A stretch of 64,000 nt of DNA from Pseudarthrobacter psychrotolerans (GCF_009911795.1 NZ_CP047898.1:3534001-3598000); one strand, 5' to 3'. Counted from the stretch's first letter, positions 1 to 9,011 are shown. Numbers and translations: made by a program. The notes: generated by a model not told the origin, from the sequence alone.

Positions 1-184
1 GCAGGAGCAGTGTCTGACCCTGGAGCCGCCGCTTGAAGCCGTGCAGCCTTCGTCCGCGGTGCAGGTTTTGGAGGCTGGCCCGGTGCCCGTGCCGGACCAG
101 CAGTTCGCCTGCTTCTTCCCCGACGGCGAGCTGGACGAGCAAATGCTGGTGGTCCACGAAACGGTGGAACCCCATGCGCCCTAG
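1..184 (+). CDS. Oligopeptide/dipeptide ABC transporter ATP-binding protein, C-terminal fragment
   Basis: The reading frame is open from the window edge to a TAG at 182-184 and codes for about 60 residues. It contains the pattern E-Q-C followed by P-P-L-E and later A-C-F-F-P. This is the Cys-containing C-terminal extension typical of the ATPase subunits (OppD/OppF, DppD/DppF type) of peptide importers. The Walker motifs lie outside the window. The next gene, 49 bases downstream on the same strand, is a family 5 solute-binding lipoprotein, which fits a peptide transporter operon with the binding protein last. The assignment rests on a short tail and on context. Confidence 0.72.
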   Translation, partial: QEQCLTLEPPLEAVQPSSAVQVLEAGPVPVPDQQFACFFPDGELDEQMLVVHETVEPHAP

Positions 185-233
185 ATTTTTTCGACCCATC
201 ACAAGCATCACCCGCACCTATGAAGGGAAAACA

Positions 234-1952
234 ATGAGGAATCTGACCAAGATCGGCGGCGCAGCGGCCATTGCCGCAGCCCTGACGCTGACGGCTTGCG
301 GCGGTGGAGGAACACCCACCGGACCGGAGACCGCCAAGGGGCAGGGGGCAGGCAGCGACCTGGCCAAGCTCATCAGCATCAATGAGAAGCCGGCCGCGGA
401 TCTTCAGCCCGGCGGCAAGGTCACCTTGCCGCTTGGCAGCATCGGGCCGGATTTCAACGGATTCTCCAACAACGGCAACAGCTCGGACAACTCCGCACTG
501 ATGGCCCCGATAAATCCGGTCGCCGTCACCGGTGGCGGCATTGGCGGCTGCTGGAAGGTGGACTTTGCGGGTAAGGTCACGCCGAACAAGGATTTCTGCG
601 AGTCGGTGGACAGCAAAGTGGTGGACGGCAAGCAGACCATCACCATCAAGGTCAATGACAAGGCCACGTTCAACGACGGCACGCCGATCGATGTGAAGAC
701 TTTCCAGAACACCTGGAACATCCTGAAGAGCCCGGACGCCGGCTATGACATTGTCAGCTCCGGAGGATACGAGTTTGTTGAATCGGTGGAAGCCGGCAGC
801 AGCGCCAAGGAAGTCATCGTCAAGACCAAGCAGCCGGTCTACCCCGTTGACTCACTCTTCTTCGGCCTGATCCACCCGGCCGTGAACACCCCCCAGATCT
901 TCAACGAAGGCTTCACCGGCAACATGCACCCGGAGTGGATGGCCGGCCCCTTCAAGCTGGACAAGTACGACGCTGCCGCCAAGACGGTCAGCCTGGTGCC
1001 CAACGACAAGTGGTGGGGCACCAAACCCGTTCTGGAAAGCGTAGTCTTCCGCCAGTTGGAGACGAGCGCCCAGGTTGCCGCCTTCAAGAACGGCGAAATC
1101 GACGGCATGTCGGCCAATACCATCGCCCTCTACAAGCAGCTGGACGGCACCAAGGATTCCGAGGTGCGCCGCGGCCAGCGCCTCTTCGCCGGCGGCATGA
1201 ACATCAACGCCAAGAAGATCACCGACGTGGCCGTCCGCAAAGCCATGTTTGCCGCCGTCGACCGCGACGCCCTGCGCAAGGTCCGTTTCAACGGGCTGAA
1301 CTGGGAGGAGCCCAGCTCCGGTTCCATGATGCTCCTGCCCTTCTCGGCGTACTACCAGGACAACTACCCCGTGAAGGAAACCGGCCCGGACGCCGCCAAG
1401 AAGGTGCTGACCGACGCCGGTTACACCGCCAACGCTGCCGGCATCATGGAGAAGGGCGGCAACCCCGCAGCCTTCAAGATCAGCAACTTCGGCGACGATC
1501 CCACCACCCTGGCCTTCACCCAGACGCTCCAGAAGCAGCTGCAGGCAGGCGGCATGGACGTCGGGATCGACCAGCGCGCCTCAGCCGATTTCGGCAAGGT
1601 TGTAGGGTCCCGCGATTTCGACGTCAGCGTGTCGGGCTATACGGTGGGTCCGGACGCCACGGACGCGGTCAAGCAGTACTACGACTCCAAGACCGACCTG
1701 AACGGCTTGGGCGATGCCGAGCTGGACAAGAAGATCGCCGCCCTGGCCTCCATCGAGGACAACGCCGAGCGCAACAAGGCAGCCATGGACGTTGAAAAGG
1801 AGCACATGGCGAAGTACTTCTCCATGGGTGTTGTCATGAACGGCCCGCAGATCTCCTTCGTCCGCACCGGCCTGGCCAACTACGGCCCGTCCCTGTTCCA
1901 GAGCCTCTCCCAGGTTCCGGACTGGTCCACCCTGGGCTGGATCAAGAAGTAA
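234..1952 (+). CDS. Peptide/oligopeptide ABC transporter substrate-binding lipoprotein (SBP family 5)
   Basis: The product is 572 residues, usual for DppA/OppA-type receptors. It would capture peptides outside the membrane and deliver them to the ABC importer whose ATPase end lies just upstream. The ATG at 234 was chosen because GAAGGGAAA lies just before it and because it gives a clean lipoprotein signal: basic start, hydrophobic stretch, then L19-T20-A21-C22. A Gly-rich tether follows the Cys. The body has the family 5 layout, with a T-F-N-D-G-T-P segment near residue 142 and a long alternating alpha/beta C-lobe. An in-frame extension to position 33 is open but has no signal-peptide logic. 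The peptide substrate cannot be read from sequence. Confidence 0.9.
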   Translation: MRNLTKIGGAAAIAAALTLTACGGGGTPTGPETAKGQGAGSDLAKLISINEKPAADLQPGGKVTLPLGSIGPDFNGFSNNGNSSDNSALMAPINPVAVTGGGIGGCWKVDFAGKVTPNKDFCESVDSKVVDGKQTITIKVNDKATFNDGTPIDVKTFQNTWNILKSPDAGYDIVSSGGYEFVESVEAGSSAKEVIVKTKQPVYPVDSLFFGLIHPAVNTPQIFNEGFTGNMHPEWMAGPFKLDKYDAAAKTVSLVPNDKWWGTKPVLESVVFRQLETSAQVAAFKNGEIDGMSANTIALYKQLDGTKDSEVRRGQRLFAGGMNINAKKITDVAVRKAMFAAVDRDALRKVRFNGLNWEEPSSGSMMLLPFSAYYQDNYPVKETGPDAAKKVLTDAGYTANAAGIMEKGGNPAAFKISNFGDDPTTLAFTQTLQKQLQAGGMDVGIDQRASADFGKVVGSRDFDVSVSGYTVGPDATDAVKQYYDSKTDLNGLGDAELDKKIAALASIEDNAERNKAAMDVEKEHMAKYFSMGVVMNGPQISFVRTGLANYGPSLFQSLSQVPDWSTLGWIKK

Positions 1953-1961
1953 TACCCCGGG

Positions 1962-2062
1962 ACGCTCTCTCACATCCTGCAGGTTTTTCCGCAACGCTCT
2001 CTCACTCCCGGTCAGGAAGTGAGAGAGCGTTCGCGTGAAACATACAGGAAGTGAGAGAGCGT
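1962..2062. repeat. Intergenic phased inverted repeat, ACGCTCTCTCAC family
   Basis: The 12-mer ACGCTCTCTCAC occurs at 1962 and 1994, and its complement GTGAGAGAGCGT at 2019 and 2051. Each pair is spaced exactly 32 bases, so the whole block is a nested dyad. The 20-base spacers are also related between arms (TTCCTG / CAGGAA). A diverged copy lies after mtlD at 15207-15250. It sits between the binding-protein gene and the next gene and may act as a terminator or a REP-like element. Confidence 0.7.
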
Positions 2063-2080
2063 GCGGGTACCGTTTTCCAT

Positions 2081-3151
2081 ATGACCTGGACTGAACCCGA
2101 ACGCCGTATCCGGACCGCCGTCGTCGGCTATGGCCTGTCCGGCAGCGTTTTCCACGCGCCGCTCATTGCGGCGGATCCCCGCTACTCGCTGGACGTCATC
2201 GCCACGTCCGACGCCGGCCGGCAGGCTGCGGCGACGCAGCGGTACCAAGGCGTCAAAACAGTGCCCGACGGCGACGCTGTCCTTGCGCTCGCCGGTGACC
2301 TTGACCTGGTGGTGCTGGGGACCCCGCCGGCTACGCACTTTCCGCTGGCGAAGGCCGCCCTGGAGACCGGGCTGGATGTTGTGGTGGACAAGCCATTCGC
2401 CGTCAGCAGTGGCGAGGGGCGGGAACTGATCGCCCTCGCGGAGCGGCTGGGACGGGTGCTCACGGTCTTCCAGAACCGGCGCTGGGACGGCGATTTCCTG
2501 ACCGTCCGGAAGCTCCTGGCCGGCGAAGCGCTGGGCGCCGTGACCCGTTTTGAGTCCAGCTTCGAGCGCTGGTCGCCGGAGATTTCCAAGGCTTGGAAAG
2601 CCAGCGCCACCGCGGCTGACGGCGGCGGTGTGCTGTTCGACCTCGGCACGCACCTCATCGACCAGGCCCTGCAGCTGTTCGGATCGGCCACCGTGGCCCA
2701 CGCGGAACTGCAGGCTCGACGGCCGCACGAGAAGGTGGACGATGACGTTTTCCTGGTGCTCAACCACGAGTCCGGGGTGACCAGTCACCTGAGCATGAAC
2801 CTGCTCTGCGCGCAGCAGGGTCCGCGCTTCCGCCTCCTCGGCTCAAACGGTGGCTTCACCAAGCACGGGATCGACCCGCAGGAGCCGTTCATTGTTGCCG
2901 GCGGCGGCCCGCTGGACGCGGAATACGGCGTTGAGGCACCGGAATGGGCGGGAACCCTGGGCCGCGACGGCCACCTCGATCCGCTGCCTACGGAACGAGG
3001 CGCCTACCCCGAGTTCTACCGGCTGCTGGCAGCCAAGATCGACGACGGCGGCGCTTCCTCAGGACTGCCCCTCCCCGTGGACCCCGCGGACGCAGTGCAG
3101 GTGCTGGAGATCATTGAATCGGCTCGGGTGGTTGATTCCGCAGCCTTGTGA
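2081..3151 (+). CDS. Gfo/Idh/MocA family NAD(P)-dependent oxidoreductase
   Basis: The product is about 356 residues, the usual family length. The N-terminus is a Rossmann fold with G16-Y-G-L-S-G21. The D-K-P at 103-105 stands in for the family's E-K-P active-site motif, and the C-terminal half shows the family pattern D-L-G-T-H-L-I-D-Q. Such enzymes oxidise or reduce sugars, inositols or their derivatives. The substrate is not evident and the neighbours do not help. The ATG at 2081 is preferred over a GTG at 2051 because the GTG lies inside the intergenic repeat. Confidence 0.88.
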   Translation: MTWTEPERRIRTAVVGYGLSGSVFHAPLIAADPRYSLDVIATSDAGRQAAATQRYQGVKTVPDGDAVLALAGDLDLVVLGTPPATHFPLAKAALETGLDVVVDKPFAVSSGEGRELIALAERLGRVLTVFQNRRWDGDFLTVRKLLAGEALGAVTRFESSFERWSPEISKAWKASATAADGGGVLFDLGTHLIDQALQLFGSATVAHAELQARRPHEKVDDDVFLVLNHESGVTSHLSMNLLCAQQGPRFRLLGSNGGFTKHGIDPQEPFIVAGGGPLDAEYGVEAPEWAGTLGRDGHLDPLPTERGAYPEFYRLLAAKIDDGGASSGLPLPVDPADAVQVLEIIESARVVDSAAL

Positions 3152-3339
3152 GACCGGCGGCTATTGAATTGTTGTGAAGTGAGTCACTAGGGTCTGTTGT
3201 TGCGGGCCACACCTCATTGCTGGGTTGGTGTACCCGGAAGGATCCTGGGCAAACAGCCATCAGGATCGTGAACATCGACACTTGCCTGAGGTGGCCTGCT
3301 ATCGCGTGTTGCCCGGGCTTGCAGAAATGGAGCAACACC

Positions 3340-4878
3340 ATGCAAAGATTCACCAAGTTTGTGGCGCCTGTGGGCGCTATGGCGCTTGCCATTGGTCTCT
3401 CGGCCGCCGCGGCTCCCGCGGCGGTGTCAGCCGGCGTCCAGCCCACCCAGACCGGCACGCAGGCCTCCACTCAGACCGGGACCCAGACGTACATCGTCCT
3501 TTACAAGGCCAACGGGGTCTCGGGCGCGTCGCTTGCGGCGGTGCGGGCCGCCGGCGGCACCGTGGTGCAGGCGTATCCGCAGATCGGTGTGGCTATCGTG
3601 AAGTCAGACCGCGGCAGCTTCGATGCGGCCCTGCGCGCCGGAGACACTTCCGTTCAGGGGGCCGCCTCCACAGCCGGCTTCGCAGTGGCTGTCAAGGACG
3701 ACAACACCGGTACCACCGCCGCTCCCGCGGAAACCGGCACTCCATTGCCCGGCAACGACAACCTCGCCGCACTCCAGTGGGACATGGACCAGATCCAGGC
3801 TCCGGCAGCCCGCGCCATCAATGGTGGAAGCTCCTCCGTTGTGGTGGGTGACATCGATACCGGCCTGGACTACACGCACCCGGACCTTGCCCCGAACCTT
3901 GACTTCTCCAGAAGCGTTTCCTGCGTTGGCGGCGTCCCGAACCAGGACCCGGCTGCATGGATGGATAACAACGGCCACGGGACCCACACTGCGGGCACCA
4001 TCGCGGCAGCCAAAAACGGCATCGGGATGGTGGGTGTTGCCCCCAACGTCAAGATCGCCGGAATCAAGGCCGGCAATGATGATGGTTTCTTCTTCCCCGA
4101 GGCAGTGGTCTGCGCATTCATGTGGGCGGGATCGAACGGTATCCAGGTCACCAACAACAGCTATTTCGCCGATCCCTGGCTGTTCAACTGCAAAAATGAC
4201 CCAGGCCAGCGGGCTATTTGGGAGGCCGAGCGCCGGGCCATCAAATTCGCCCAGCAAAACGGCACCACCGTTGTGGCTGCCGAGGGCAACCAGGCAGACG
4301 ATCTGGCCCATCCCACCCAGGACCTCACCAGCCCGGATAACACCACTCCAGCCGCCCGCGAGATCAGCAACGCCTGCGCGGTAGTTCCCACGGAGGTGCC
4401 CGGAGTGATTGGCGTGACTGCCAGTGGCAACAAGGGTTTCAAGTCGTTTTACTCGAGCTATGGCGCGGGCAGTGCGGATGTTATGGCCCCCGGTGGAGAT
4501 TCGGTGCTGCAGCTGACGGCCGCCGCCCCTAACGGGCGGGTGCTTTCGACCTACCCGGCGAGCCTCATCGGCAATTGCCTTCGGCCCGTTGTTGATGCCG
4601 GTGCCACGTACTGCTACCTGCGGGGCACCTCAATGGCCTCACCCCACGTCGCTGGCGTCGCAGCTCTCGTGGCCAGTACAGGGGTGAGCAACCCAGGGGC
4701 CGTTGCGGCCCGGATCACCGGAACGGCGGATGCCACGCCATGCCCGGCCGACGTGAGTATTTACGACTTCTTCCCGGCAGTGGACAACGGCGCACCGCAG
4801 GTGTGCCGGGGCGGTGCGGGCTACAACAACTTCAGCGGCCACGGCCAGGTGAACGCCCTCCGCGCAATCGGCGGCTGA
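3340..4878 (+). CDS. Secreted S8 family (subtilisin-like) serine peptidase
   Basis: The product is 512 residues. A signal peptide is evident: basic start, hydrophobic core, then V-S-A with predicted cleavage after A31. A Thr/Gln-rich stretch and an I9-type propeptide region (Y-I-V-L-Y-K near residue 50) follow. The catalytic domain carries the subtilase triad: D173 in D-I-D-T-G, H213 in N-G-H-G-T-H, and S431 in G-T-S-M-A-S-P-H. N317 in A-A-E-G-N is the oxyanion residue. The ATG at 3340 has a GGAG seven bases upstream; the longer open frame lacks a signal peptide. It is most likely an extracellular protease. No processing partner or immunity gene adjoins it. Confidence 0.93.
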   Translation: MQRFTKFVAPVGAMALAIGLSAAAAPAAVSAGVQPTQTGTQASTQTGTQTYIVLYKANGVSGASLAAVRAAGGTVVQAYPQIGVAIVKSDRGSFDAALRAGDTSVQGAASTAGFAVAVKDDNTGTTAAPAETGTPLPGNDNLAALQWDMDQIQAPAARAINGGSSSVVVGDIDTGLDYTHPDLAPNLDFSRSVSCVGGVPNQDPAAWMDNNGHGTHTAGTIAAAKNGIGMVGVAPNVKIAGIKAGNDDGFFFPEAVVCAFMWAGSNGIQVTNNSYFADPWLFNCKNDPGQRAIWEAERRAIKFAQQNGTTVVAAEGNQADDLAHPTQDLTSPDNTTPAAREISNACAVVPTEVPGVIGVTASGNKGFKSFYSSYGAGSADVMAPGGDSVLQLTAAAPNGRVLSTYPASLIGNCLRPVVDAGATYCYLRGTSMASPHVAGVAALVASTGVSNPGAVAARITGTADATPCPADVSIYDFFPAVDNGAPQVCRGGAGYNNFSGHGQVNALRAIGG

Positions 4879-4905
4879 CGCTCAGCTCGTCGCAACAATT
4901 AAAGT

Positions 4906-4954
4906 ACGACGACGGGTCCCCGGTTTCGCTCGGAAGCCGCGGACCCGTCGTCGT
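4906..4954. terminator. Bidirectional hairpin terminator between subtilase and ald
   Basis: A perfect 14-bp stem pairs ACGACGACGGGTCC (4906-4919) with its complement (4941-4954). Read on the minus strand it is followed by ACTTTAATTG, so it mainly suits termination of ald. The converging subtilase gene could use it as well. Confidence 0.8.
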
Positions 4955-5036
4955 GCGCGCCTATTCTGAATCGGTTGCTCCGTAGGCGCCGTTCTGGGGC
5001 TTCAAAACGGCGCTTATAGAGCAATCGATGGGGTGC

Positions 5037-6155
5037 TTACGCGGAGACCAGCTCGTGCCAGTCCGAAACGAGGGGCAGGTTGTGCGCCTCGGAGACCGAG
5101 CGGTGCGCAACCTTGCCACCGGCGATGTTCAGGCCGGCGGCGAGGGACGGGTCGCCGTCGAATGCGGCCTTGACACCCAGGTTGGCCAGGGCCACGGCGT
5201 AGCGCAGGGTGACGTTGGTCAGCGCGTAGGTGGAGGTGTTCGGGACGGCGCCCGGCATGTTGGCAACGCAGTAGAAGATCGTGTTGTGGACCTTGTACGT
5301 CGGTTCCTGGTGCGTGGTGGGGTGCGTGTCCTCGAAGCAGCCGCCCTGGTCCACCGCGATGTCCACGAGCACGGAGCCGGGCTTCATCCGGGAGACGAGC
5401 TCGTTGGTGACCAGCTTGGGTGCCTTGGCGCCCGGGATCAGCACGGAGCCGATGACGAGGTCGGCGTCGACGACGGACTTCTCGATTTCGTAGGAGTTGG
5501 AGGCAACCGTCTTGAGCCGGCCCTGGTACTGGGCATCCAGTTCGCGCAGGCGGTTGATGTTGATGTCCAGGATGGTGACATCAGCACCGAGGCCCAGCGC
5601 CATCGCGGCGGCGTTGGTTCCCGCGACGCCGGCGCCGAGGACAACGACCTTGGCCGGGCGGACGCCCGGTACCCCGCCGAGGAGGACGCCTTTGCCGCCG
5701 GCCGGAGCCATCAGCGAGGTGGCGCCCACCTGCACGGACAGGCGGCCGGCAACTTCGGACATCGGGGCCAGCAGGGGAAGGGTGCGGCCTTCCTGCACGG
5801 TCTCGTAGGCGATGGCGGTAACGCCGGAGTTGATGAGTTCCTGCGTCAGTTCCGGCTCGGCAGCCAGGTGCAGGTAGGTGAAGAGGATCAGGCCCTTGCG
5901 GAAGCGGTGGTATTCCGCGGCGATGGGTTCCTTGACCTTCATAACCATGTCGGCGCGGGCCCAGACGTCGTCGGCTTCGGCGACGATCTCGGCGCCGGCG
6001 ATGGCGTATTCCTCGTCGGTGATGCCGGATCCCAGGCCTGCGCCGCGCTCCACCAGGACGCTGTGGCCGTGGGTGCGGAACTCGTTGACGCCGGCAGCGG
6101 TGATGGCGACGCGGAATTCGTTGTTCTTGATCTCTTTGGGGACACCGATGATCAT
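5037..6155 (-). CDS. ald: Alanine dehydrogenase
   Basis: It catalyses NAD-dependent reversible oxidative deamination of L-alanine to pyruvate and ammonium. The product is 372 residues, matching the family. It begins [10 protein letters not shown]. The substrate-binding K75 (in K-V-K-E-P) and catalytic H96 (in Y-L-H-L-A) are present, as is the Rossmann segment [11 protein letters not shown]. The ATG at 6155 has GGAG seven bases upstream and gives the canonical N-terminus. A 49-residue extension is open but lacks family similarity. A PucR-type regulator is transcribed divergently, the arrangement expected for an ald activator such as Bacillus AdeR. Confidence 0.96.
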   Translation of the reverse strand: MIIGVPKEIKNNEFRVAITAAGVNEFRTHGHSVLVERGAGLGSGITDEEYAIAGAEIVAEADDVWARADMVMKVKEPIAAEYHRFRKGLILFTYLHLAAEPELTQELINSGVTAIAYETVQEGRTLPLLAPMSEVAGRLSVQVGATSLMAPAGGKGVLLGGVPGVRPAKVVVLGAGVAGTNAAAMALGLGADVTILDININRLRELDAQYQGRLKTVASNSYEIEKSVVDADLVIGSVLIPGAKAPKLVTNELVSRMKPGSVLVDIAVDQGGCFEDTHPTTHQEPTYKVHNTIFYCVANMPGAVPNTSTYALTNVTLRYAVALANLGVKAAFDGDPSLAAGLNIAGGKVAHRSVSEAHNLPLVSDWHELVSA

Positions 6156-6376
6156 TTGTGGCTCCATATTCTCAGGCCGTGTAGGCCCGAAATTGCGGCG
6201 GAAGTTGTGATTCCAGAATAAATCCGGTTGTGACTCAGCTGACAGGAAAGCAGCGTTCGGGGCGTGCGAGCTCCGCGTCAGTCCGGGAATTTTTGCTTTC
6301 ACGGGTCGACAAATGTTCAGCGTGAGGGCGTCAGGTGTCGCCTGCTGTTCGTTCGCCCGGATGCCTGCAGGAGCAG

Positions 6377-6382
6377 TAGTGT
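6377..6382 (+). promoter_or_regulatory. Leaderless -10 box of the PucR-type regulator
   Basis: TAGTGT lies exactly six bases before the ATG at 6389, so the transcript should begin at the start codon. No Shine-Dalgarno sequence stands at a usable distance. The same geometry recurs at many genes in this window. Confidence 0.5.
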
Positions 6383-6388
6383 TACCCC

Positions 6389-7606
6389 ATGCAGCAGGAC
6401 GTGGAACAACTGGTGGAGCAGGTGGCGCAGAAGCTTGGGCGGGGACTGTCGCTGGAGGACCTGGACGGCCTGCTGCTCGCCTACAGCTCCAACCAGTCCC
6501 ATGCGGACCGGGTCCGGGTGAACTTCCTGTTGAGCAAGCGGGTCCCGGCCGATGTCAGTGCCTGGCAGCTTTCCCACGGCATCGCCACGGCGGTCCGCCC
6601 CGTCGCGATTCCCGCCAACCAGGAACTGGGCATGCTGGGGCGGGTTTGTGTTCCGTTGATGGTGCGCGGTTTCCGGGTCGGCTATCTCTGGGTGCAGCAG
6701 GACTCGGCAGAGGAAAATCCGACGGCGATCCTCTCCCAGTTGCCGGACGTGACCCCGGAGATCGGGCTGCTTTCCGCCCTGCTGCTGGACTCCAACACCG
6801 CCGAGTCCGAGTTCCGGCGGGGCCGCGAACGCGAGTTCCTGGCTGCCTGTTCCGGCGAAGCCAACGCCGTGGCCGCCGTGGCAGGCTGGAAGGAAATCCA
6901 AGGCAGGGGGCCGTGGCAGATGGTCACAGTGCTCGACGCCGATGGCTGGGCCGGTGGCCCGGACCCCATCGCCTCCACGCTGATCCACCGGTCAGCCGCG
7001 CTGCAGGCCACGGTGGGAGTGGACGTGGCGCTGTTCAGCGCGGGCACGGAAACCCATTCCGTGGTGCTGTTCCGTGAGTCGGTGGGCCGGGCCAACCACG
7101 CCCAGGTACTGGTCCACTACCAGCTGGAGCTGGCCAAACGCTCGGGCCGGCCGGTGCACCGCATCATCCTGGGCATCAGCGAGGGTTTTGCCAAGCCACG
7201 CGAGCTCGCCGAGGCATACCGGCAGTCCCGGCTGGCGGCGCAGGCGGCGGCTGTGGACCCCCAGCTGGGAGAACTGGTGGACTGCCGCGCCACCGGGGTG
7301 TACCAGCTGCTGGCCTCGGCGGGCGGGGGAGCCGGCGCGTGGGCTGACTCCGGGTCCGTTTATGTGCGGATGCTGGAGGACCACGACCGCAACGACGAGC
7401 TTCTCCCCGTTCTCGAGCTCATCTATGACAACGACGGTTCGGTCCAGGACGTGGCCACCAAACTTCACCTGCACCGCAGCAGCATCTACAACCGGCTGGG
7501 CCGCATAAGGCAGCTCCTGGGCGTGGACCCGCTGAAGGGGATGCCCCGGCTGGAACTCCATGCGGCACTGAAAATGCGGCGCTGGGCGGCGCGCCCGCGG
7601 ATTTAG
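6389..7606 (+). CDS. PucR/CdaR-type transcriptional regulator, likely activator of ald
   Basis: The product is 405 residues. The C-terminus carries the PucR-type helix-turn-helix ([17 protein letters not shown] near residues 352-370). The central part resembles the GGDEF-like domain seen in this family. It diverges from ald across 233 bases. In Bacillus subtilis the alanine dehydrogenase activator AdeR belongs to this family, so control of ald is a reasonable inference from family and position. No operator could be identified with confidence in the intergenic region. Confidence 0.85.
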   Translation: MQQDVEQLVEQVAQKLGRGLSLEDLDGLLLAYSSNQSHADRVRVNFLLSKRVPADVSAWQLSHGIATAVRPVAIPANQELGMLGRVCVPLMVRGFRVGYLWVQQDSAEENPTAILSQLPDVTPEIGLLSALLLDSNTAESEFRRGREREFLAACSGEANAVAAVAGWKEIQGRGPWQMVTVLDADGWAGGPDPIASTLIHRSAALQATVGVDVALFSAGTETHSVVLFRESVGRANHAQVLVHYQLELAKRSGRPVHRIILGISEGFAKPRELAEAYRQSRLAAQAAAVDPQLGELVDCRATGVYQLLASAGGGAGAWADSGSVYVRMLEDHDRNDELLPVLELIYDNDGSVQDVATKLHLHRSSIYNRLGRIRQLLGVDPLKGMPRLELHAALKMRRWAARPRI

Positions 7607-7637
7607 GATCGCGGACTCTGGAGTTCGGCCCGGAGGA

Positions 7638-8225
7638 CTAACGTCCGGCGGAGCCCTTCGCGCGCTTCCTTGGGGCCTGCAGCCACGGCCGAAGCAGTCG
7701 CGTGCTCAACGGCAGGAACAGGTAGGTCATGACTGGCGTCAGCAGGCAGACGTTCAGCAGCACAGCAAGCGCCAGCGGCCACTGGCCCGTGATCGGGTGC
7801 AGCAGGAAGTTTGCCAGCAGGCTGAGCGGGAAGAACGGAAGGAAAATGCCGACGGCCTGCTTCCATCGGGGTGGGACCACAGTCTCCGGCATCGTGATTG
7901 ACGCATCGCCCGGTTGGTCAAACCACCCCTCGATCCCGGTCCGGTGTTCCACCCGGGTGACTTCCATGAGGCCGCCGGCACTGTCGATCCACCAGCGCCG
8001 CTCGTGCGAATCGTCCCAGGCCTGGAGCGAATCGATATCTGCAAAGCGATATATCACGTGCCATTCATCCGAATCCGGCCCGGTTCGAACCCAGCCCGAC
8101 CCCAGGTAGCCGGGCCATTCACGCGCCAGTTCCTGACCGGCATGTGCCCAGGCGGCAAACTGACGGTGGTAGCCGGGCTGGACGGTGCGGGCAATGGATA
8201 CGGTGATTGCTTGAGGTCCGGGCAC
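7638..8225 (-). CDS. Antibiotic biosynthesis monooxygenase (ABM)-like domain protein with C-terminal membrane segments
   Basis: The product is 195 residues. Residues 5-95 resemble a dimeric alpha/beta-barrel ABM domain (W-x(2)-W and I-Y-R-F-A-D patterns). Residues 125-185 contain two hydrophobic segments (F-L-P-F-F-P-L-S-L-L-A-N-F-L-L and the L-L-N-V-C-L-L-T-P-V stretch), with a basic tail. The soluble domain would therefore be anchored to the membrane. The GTG start at 8225 has no Shine-Dalgarno but has TAGAAT six bases upstream, consistent with a leaderless mRNA. Function is unknown; a quinone- or haem-related monooxygenase role is only a family-level guess. Confidence 0.75.
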   Translation of the reverse strand: MPGPQAITVSIARTVQPGYHRQFAAWAHAGQELAREWPGYLGSGWVRTGPDSDEWHVIYRFADIDSLQAWDDSHERRWWIDSAGGLMEVTRVEHRTGIEGWFDQPGDASITMPETVVPPRWKQAVGIFLPFFPLSLLANFLLHPITGQWPLALAVLLNVCLLTPVMTYLFLPLSTRLLRPWLQAPRKRAKGSAGR

Positions 8226-8231
8226 CGGACA

Positions 8232-8237
8232 ATTCTA
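8232..8237 (-). promoter_or_regulatory. Leaderless -10 box of the ABM-domain gene
   Basis: On the minus strand TAGAAT is followed by six bases and then the GTG start codon. It places the transcription start on the first base of the coding region. Confidence 0.55.
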
Positions 8238-8286
8238 TGTAACGCGGGAGGGGAATTAATTCCCTTAGGCGTCGACGTCGACAGAC

Positions 8287-8664
8287 CTAAGCCTGCTCGC
8301 CCTTCTTTTGCTCGTCCAGCCAGGCCATGATGGCCGCGAGCCTGATCCGGCGGTGTGTCCCGCGGTATTCCACAGGAATCTCGCCGCGATCGGTCATGTT
8401 GCGCAGGTACGTGTGGGAAATCCCGGCGAGTTCGGCGGCCTGGGAGGTGGTGAGCATTTCCTCCACACTGCTGACGGTCACCGCTTCGCCGCGGCTGAAC
8501 CGGCTGAGGATGTCTACGACGGCGTCCCTCGCCTGGGGCGTCAGCCGGTGGACGGTTCCGTCCACAAAAACCGTGATGTCATTGCCGCCCGCCAGGGCCC
8601 GTTGAAGTTTCCCTGCGTCCTCGGGTGGAAGCGCAGCAGTCATTCTCGGAGCTATCAGTGCCAT
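8287..8664 (-). CDS. Excisionase/MerR-like DNA-binding protein, antitoxin-like and without a partner
   Basis: The product is 125 residues. Residues 70-118 form an excisionase-type winged helix-turn-helix (L-T-T-S-Q-A-A-E-L-A-G-I-S-H-T-Y-L-R then R-I-R-L). The N-terminal 65 residues carry a short motif, V-D-G-T-V-H-R-L-T, seen in antitoxin-like relatives that often precede a PIN-domain toxin in actinobacteria. Here the 61 bases to the next gene hold no toxin frame, so the protein appears solitary. It could be an orphan antitoxin or a stand-alone regulator. Confidence 0.7.
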   Translation of the reverse strand: MALIAPRMTAALPPEDAGKLQRALAGGNDITVFVDGTVHRLTPQARDAVVDILSRFSRGEAVTVSSVEEMLTTSQAAELAGISHTYLRNMTDRGEIPVEYRGTHRRIRLAAIMAWLDEQKKGEQA

Positions 8665-8746
8665 GCCAGAAGCCTAACCCGCGCGCTTCCGCGCCCGGTC
8701 TGAACCGTGCCGCCGGGTCATGGCCCAGACATGCGCTGCCAGCGGA

Positions 8747-8838
8747 GGATTCTGCTCCATCATTCCGATCCACCCTCCGGCAAGCCCCGGAATCACGAGG
8801 CCGCATCACCGGAACGGGCGAATGATGGAGCAGAATCC
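8747..8838. repeat. 92-bp inverted-repeat element, ATTCTGC...GCAGAAT family, copy 1
   Basis: The ends are perfect 19-bp inverted repeats (left 8747-8765, GGATTCTGCTCCATCATTC; right 8820-8838). A second element of nearly the same size and related ends lies at 62947-63035. The interior is not conserved between the two. It holds no coding frame and looks like a REP or miniature non-autonomous element. It lies in a 347-base gene-free stretch (8665-9011). Confidence 0.75.
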
Positions 8839-8880
8839 GACGTCCACGCCGATCTCACTCCACCGCAGGCTGTTCCAGAG

Positions 8881-8925
8881 GTGAGATCTCGGCGCTTTCG
8901 GGCCCGCAAAAGGCCGAGATCTCAC
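8881..8925. terminator. Hairpin between the excisionase-like gene and ptsH
   Basis: A perfect 13-bp stem pairs GTGAGATCTCGGC (8881-8893) with its complement (8913-8925). It stands 87 bases beyond the end of ptsH, which ends at 9012 on the minus strand, so it could terminate the ptsH transcript. There is no clear U-tract. With the repeat at 8747 it accounts for most of the 8665-9011 gap. Confidence 0.55.
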
Positions 8926-9011
8926 GTTTGGAGTCCGCGGCAGAACTCGTCCGGGTTCGCCAGCTCGGAGGCCAGCGCACGGCGCGCCCCTTCGCGTTCA
9001 TGCCTCCGAAA

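Noticed and set aside
5028..6221. Long plus-strand open frame (397 codons) opposite ald
   Set aside because: Gly/Asp/Val-rich translation without any family features; it is the antisense shadow of a clear alanine dehydrogenase in GC-rich DNA.
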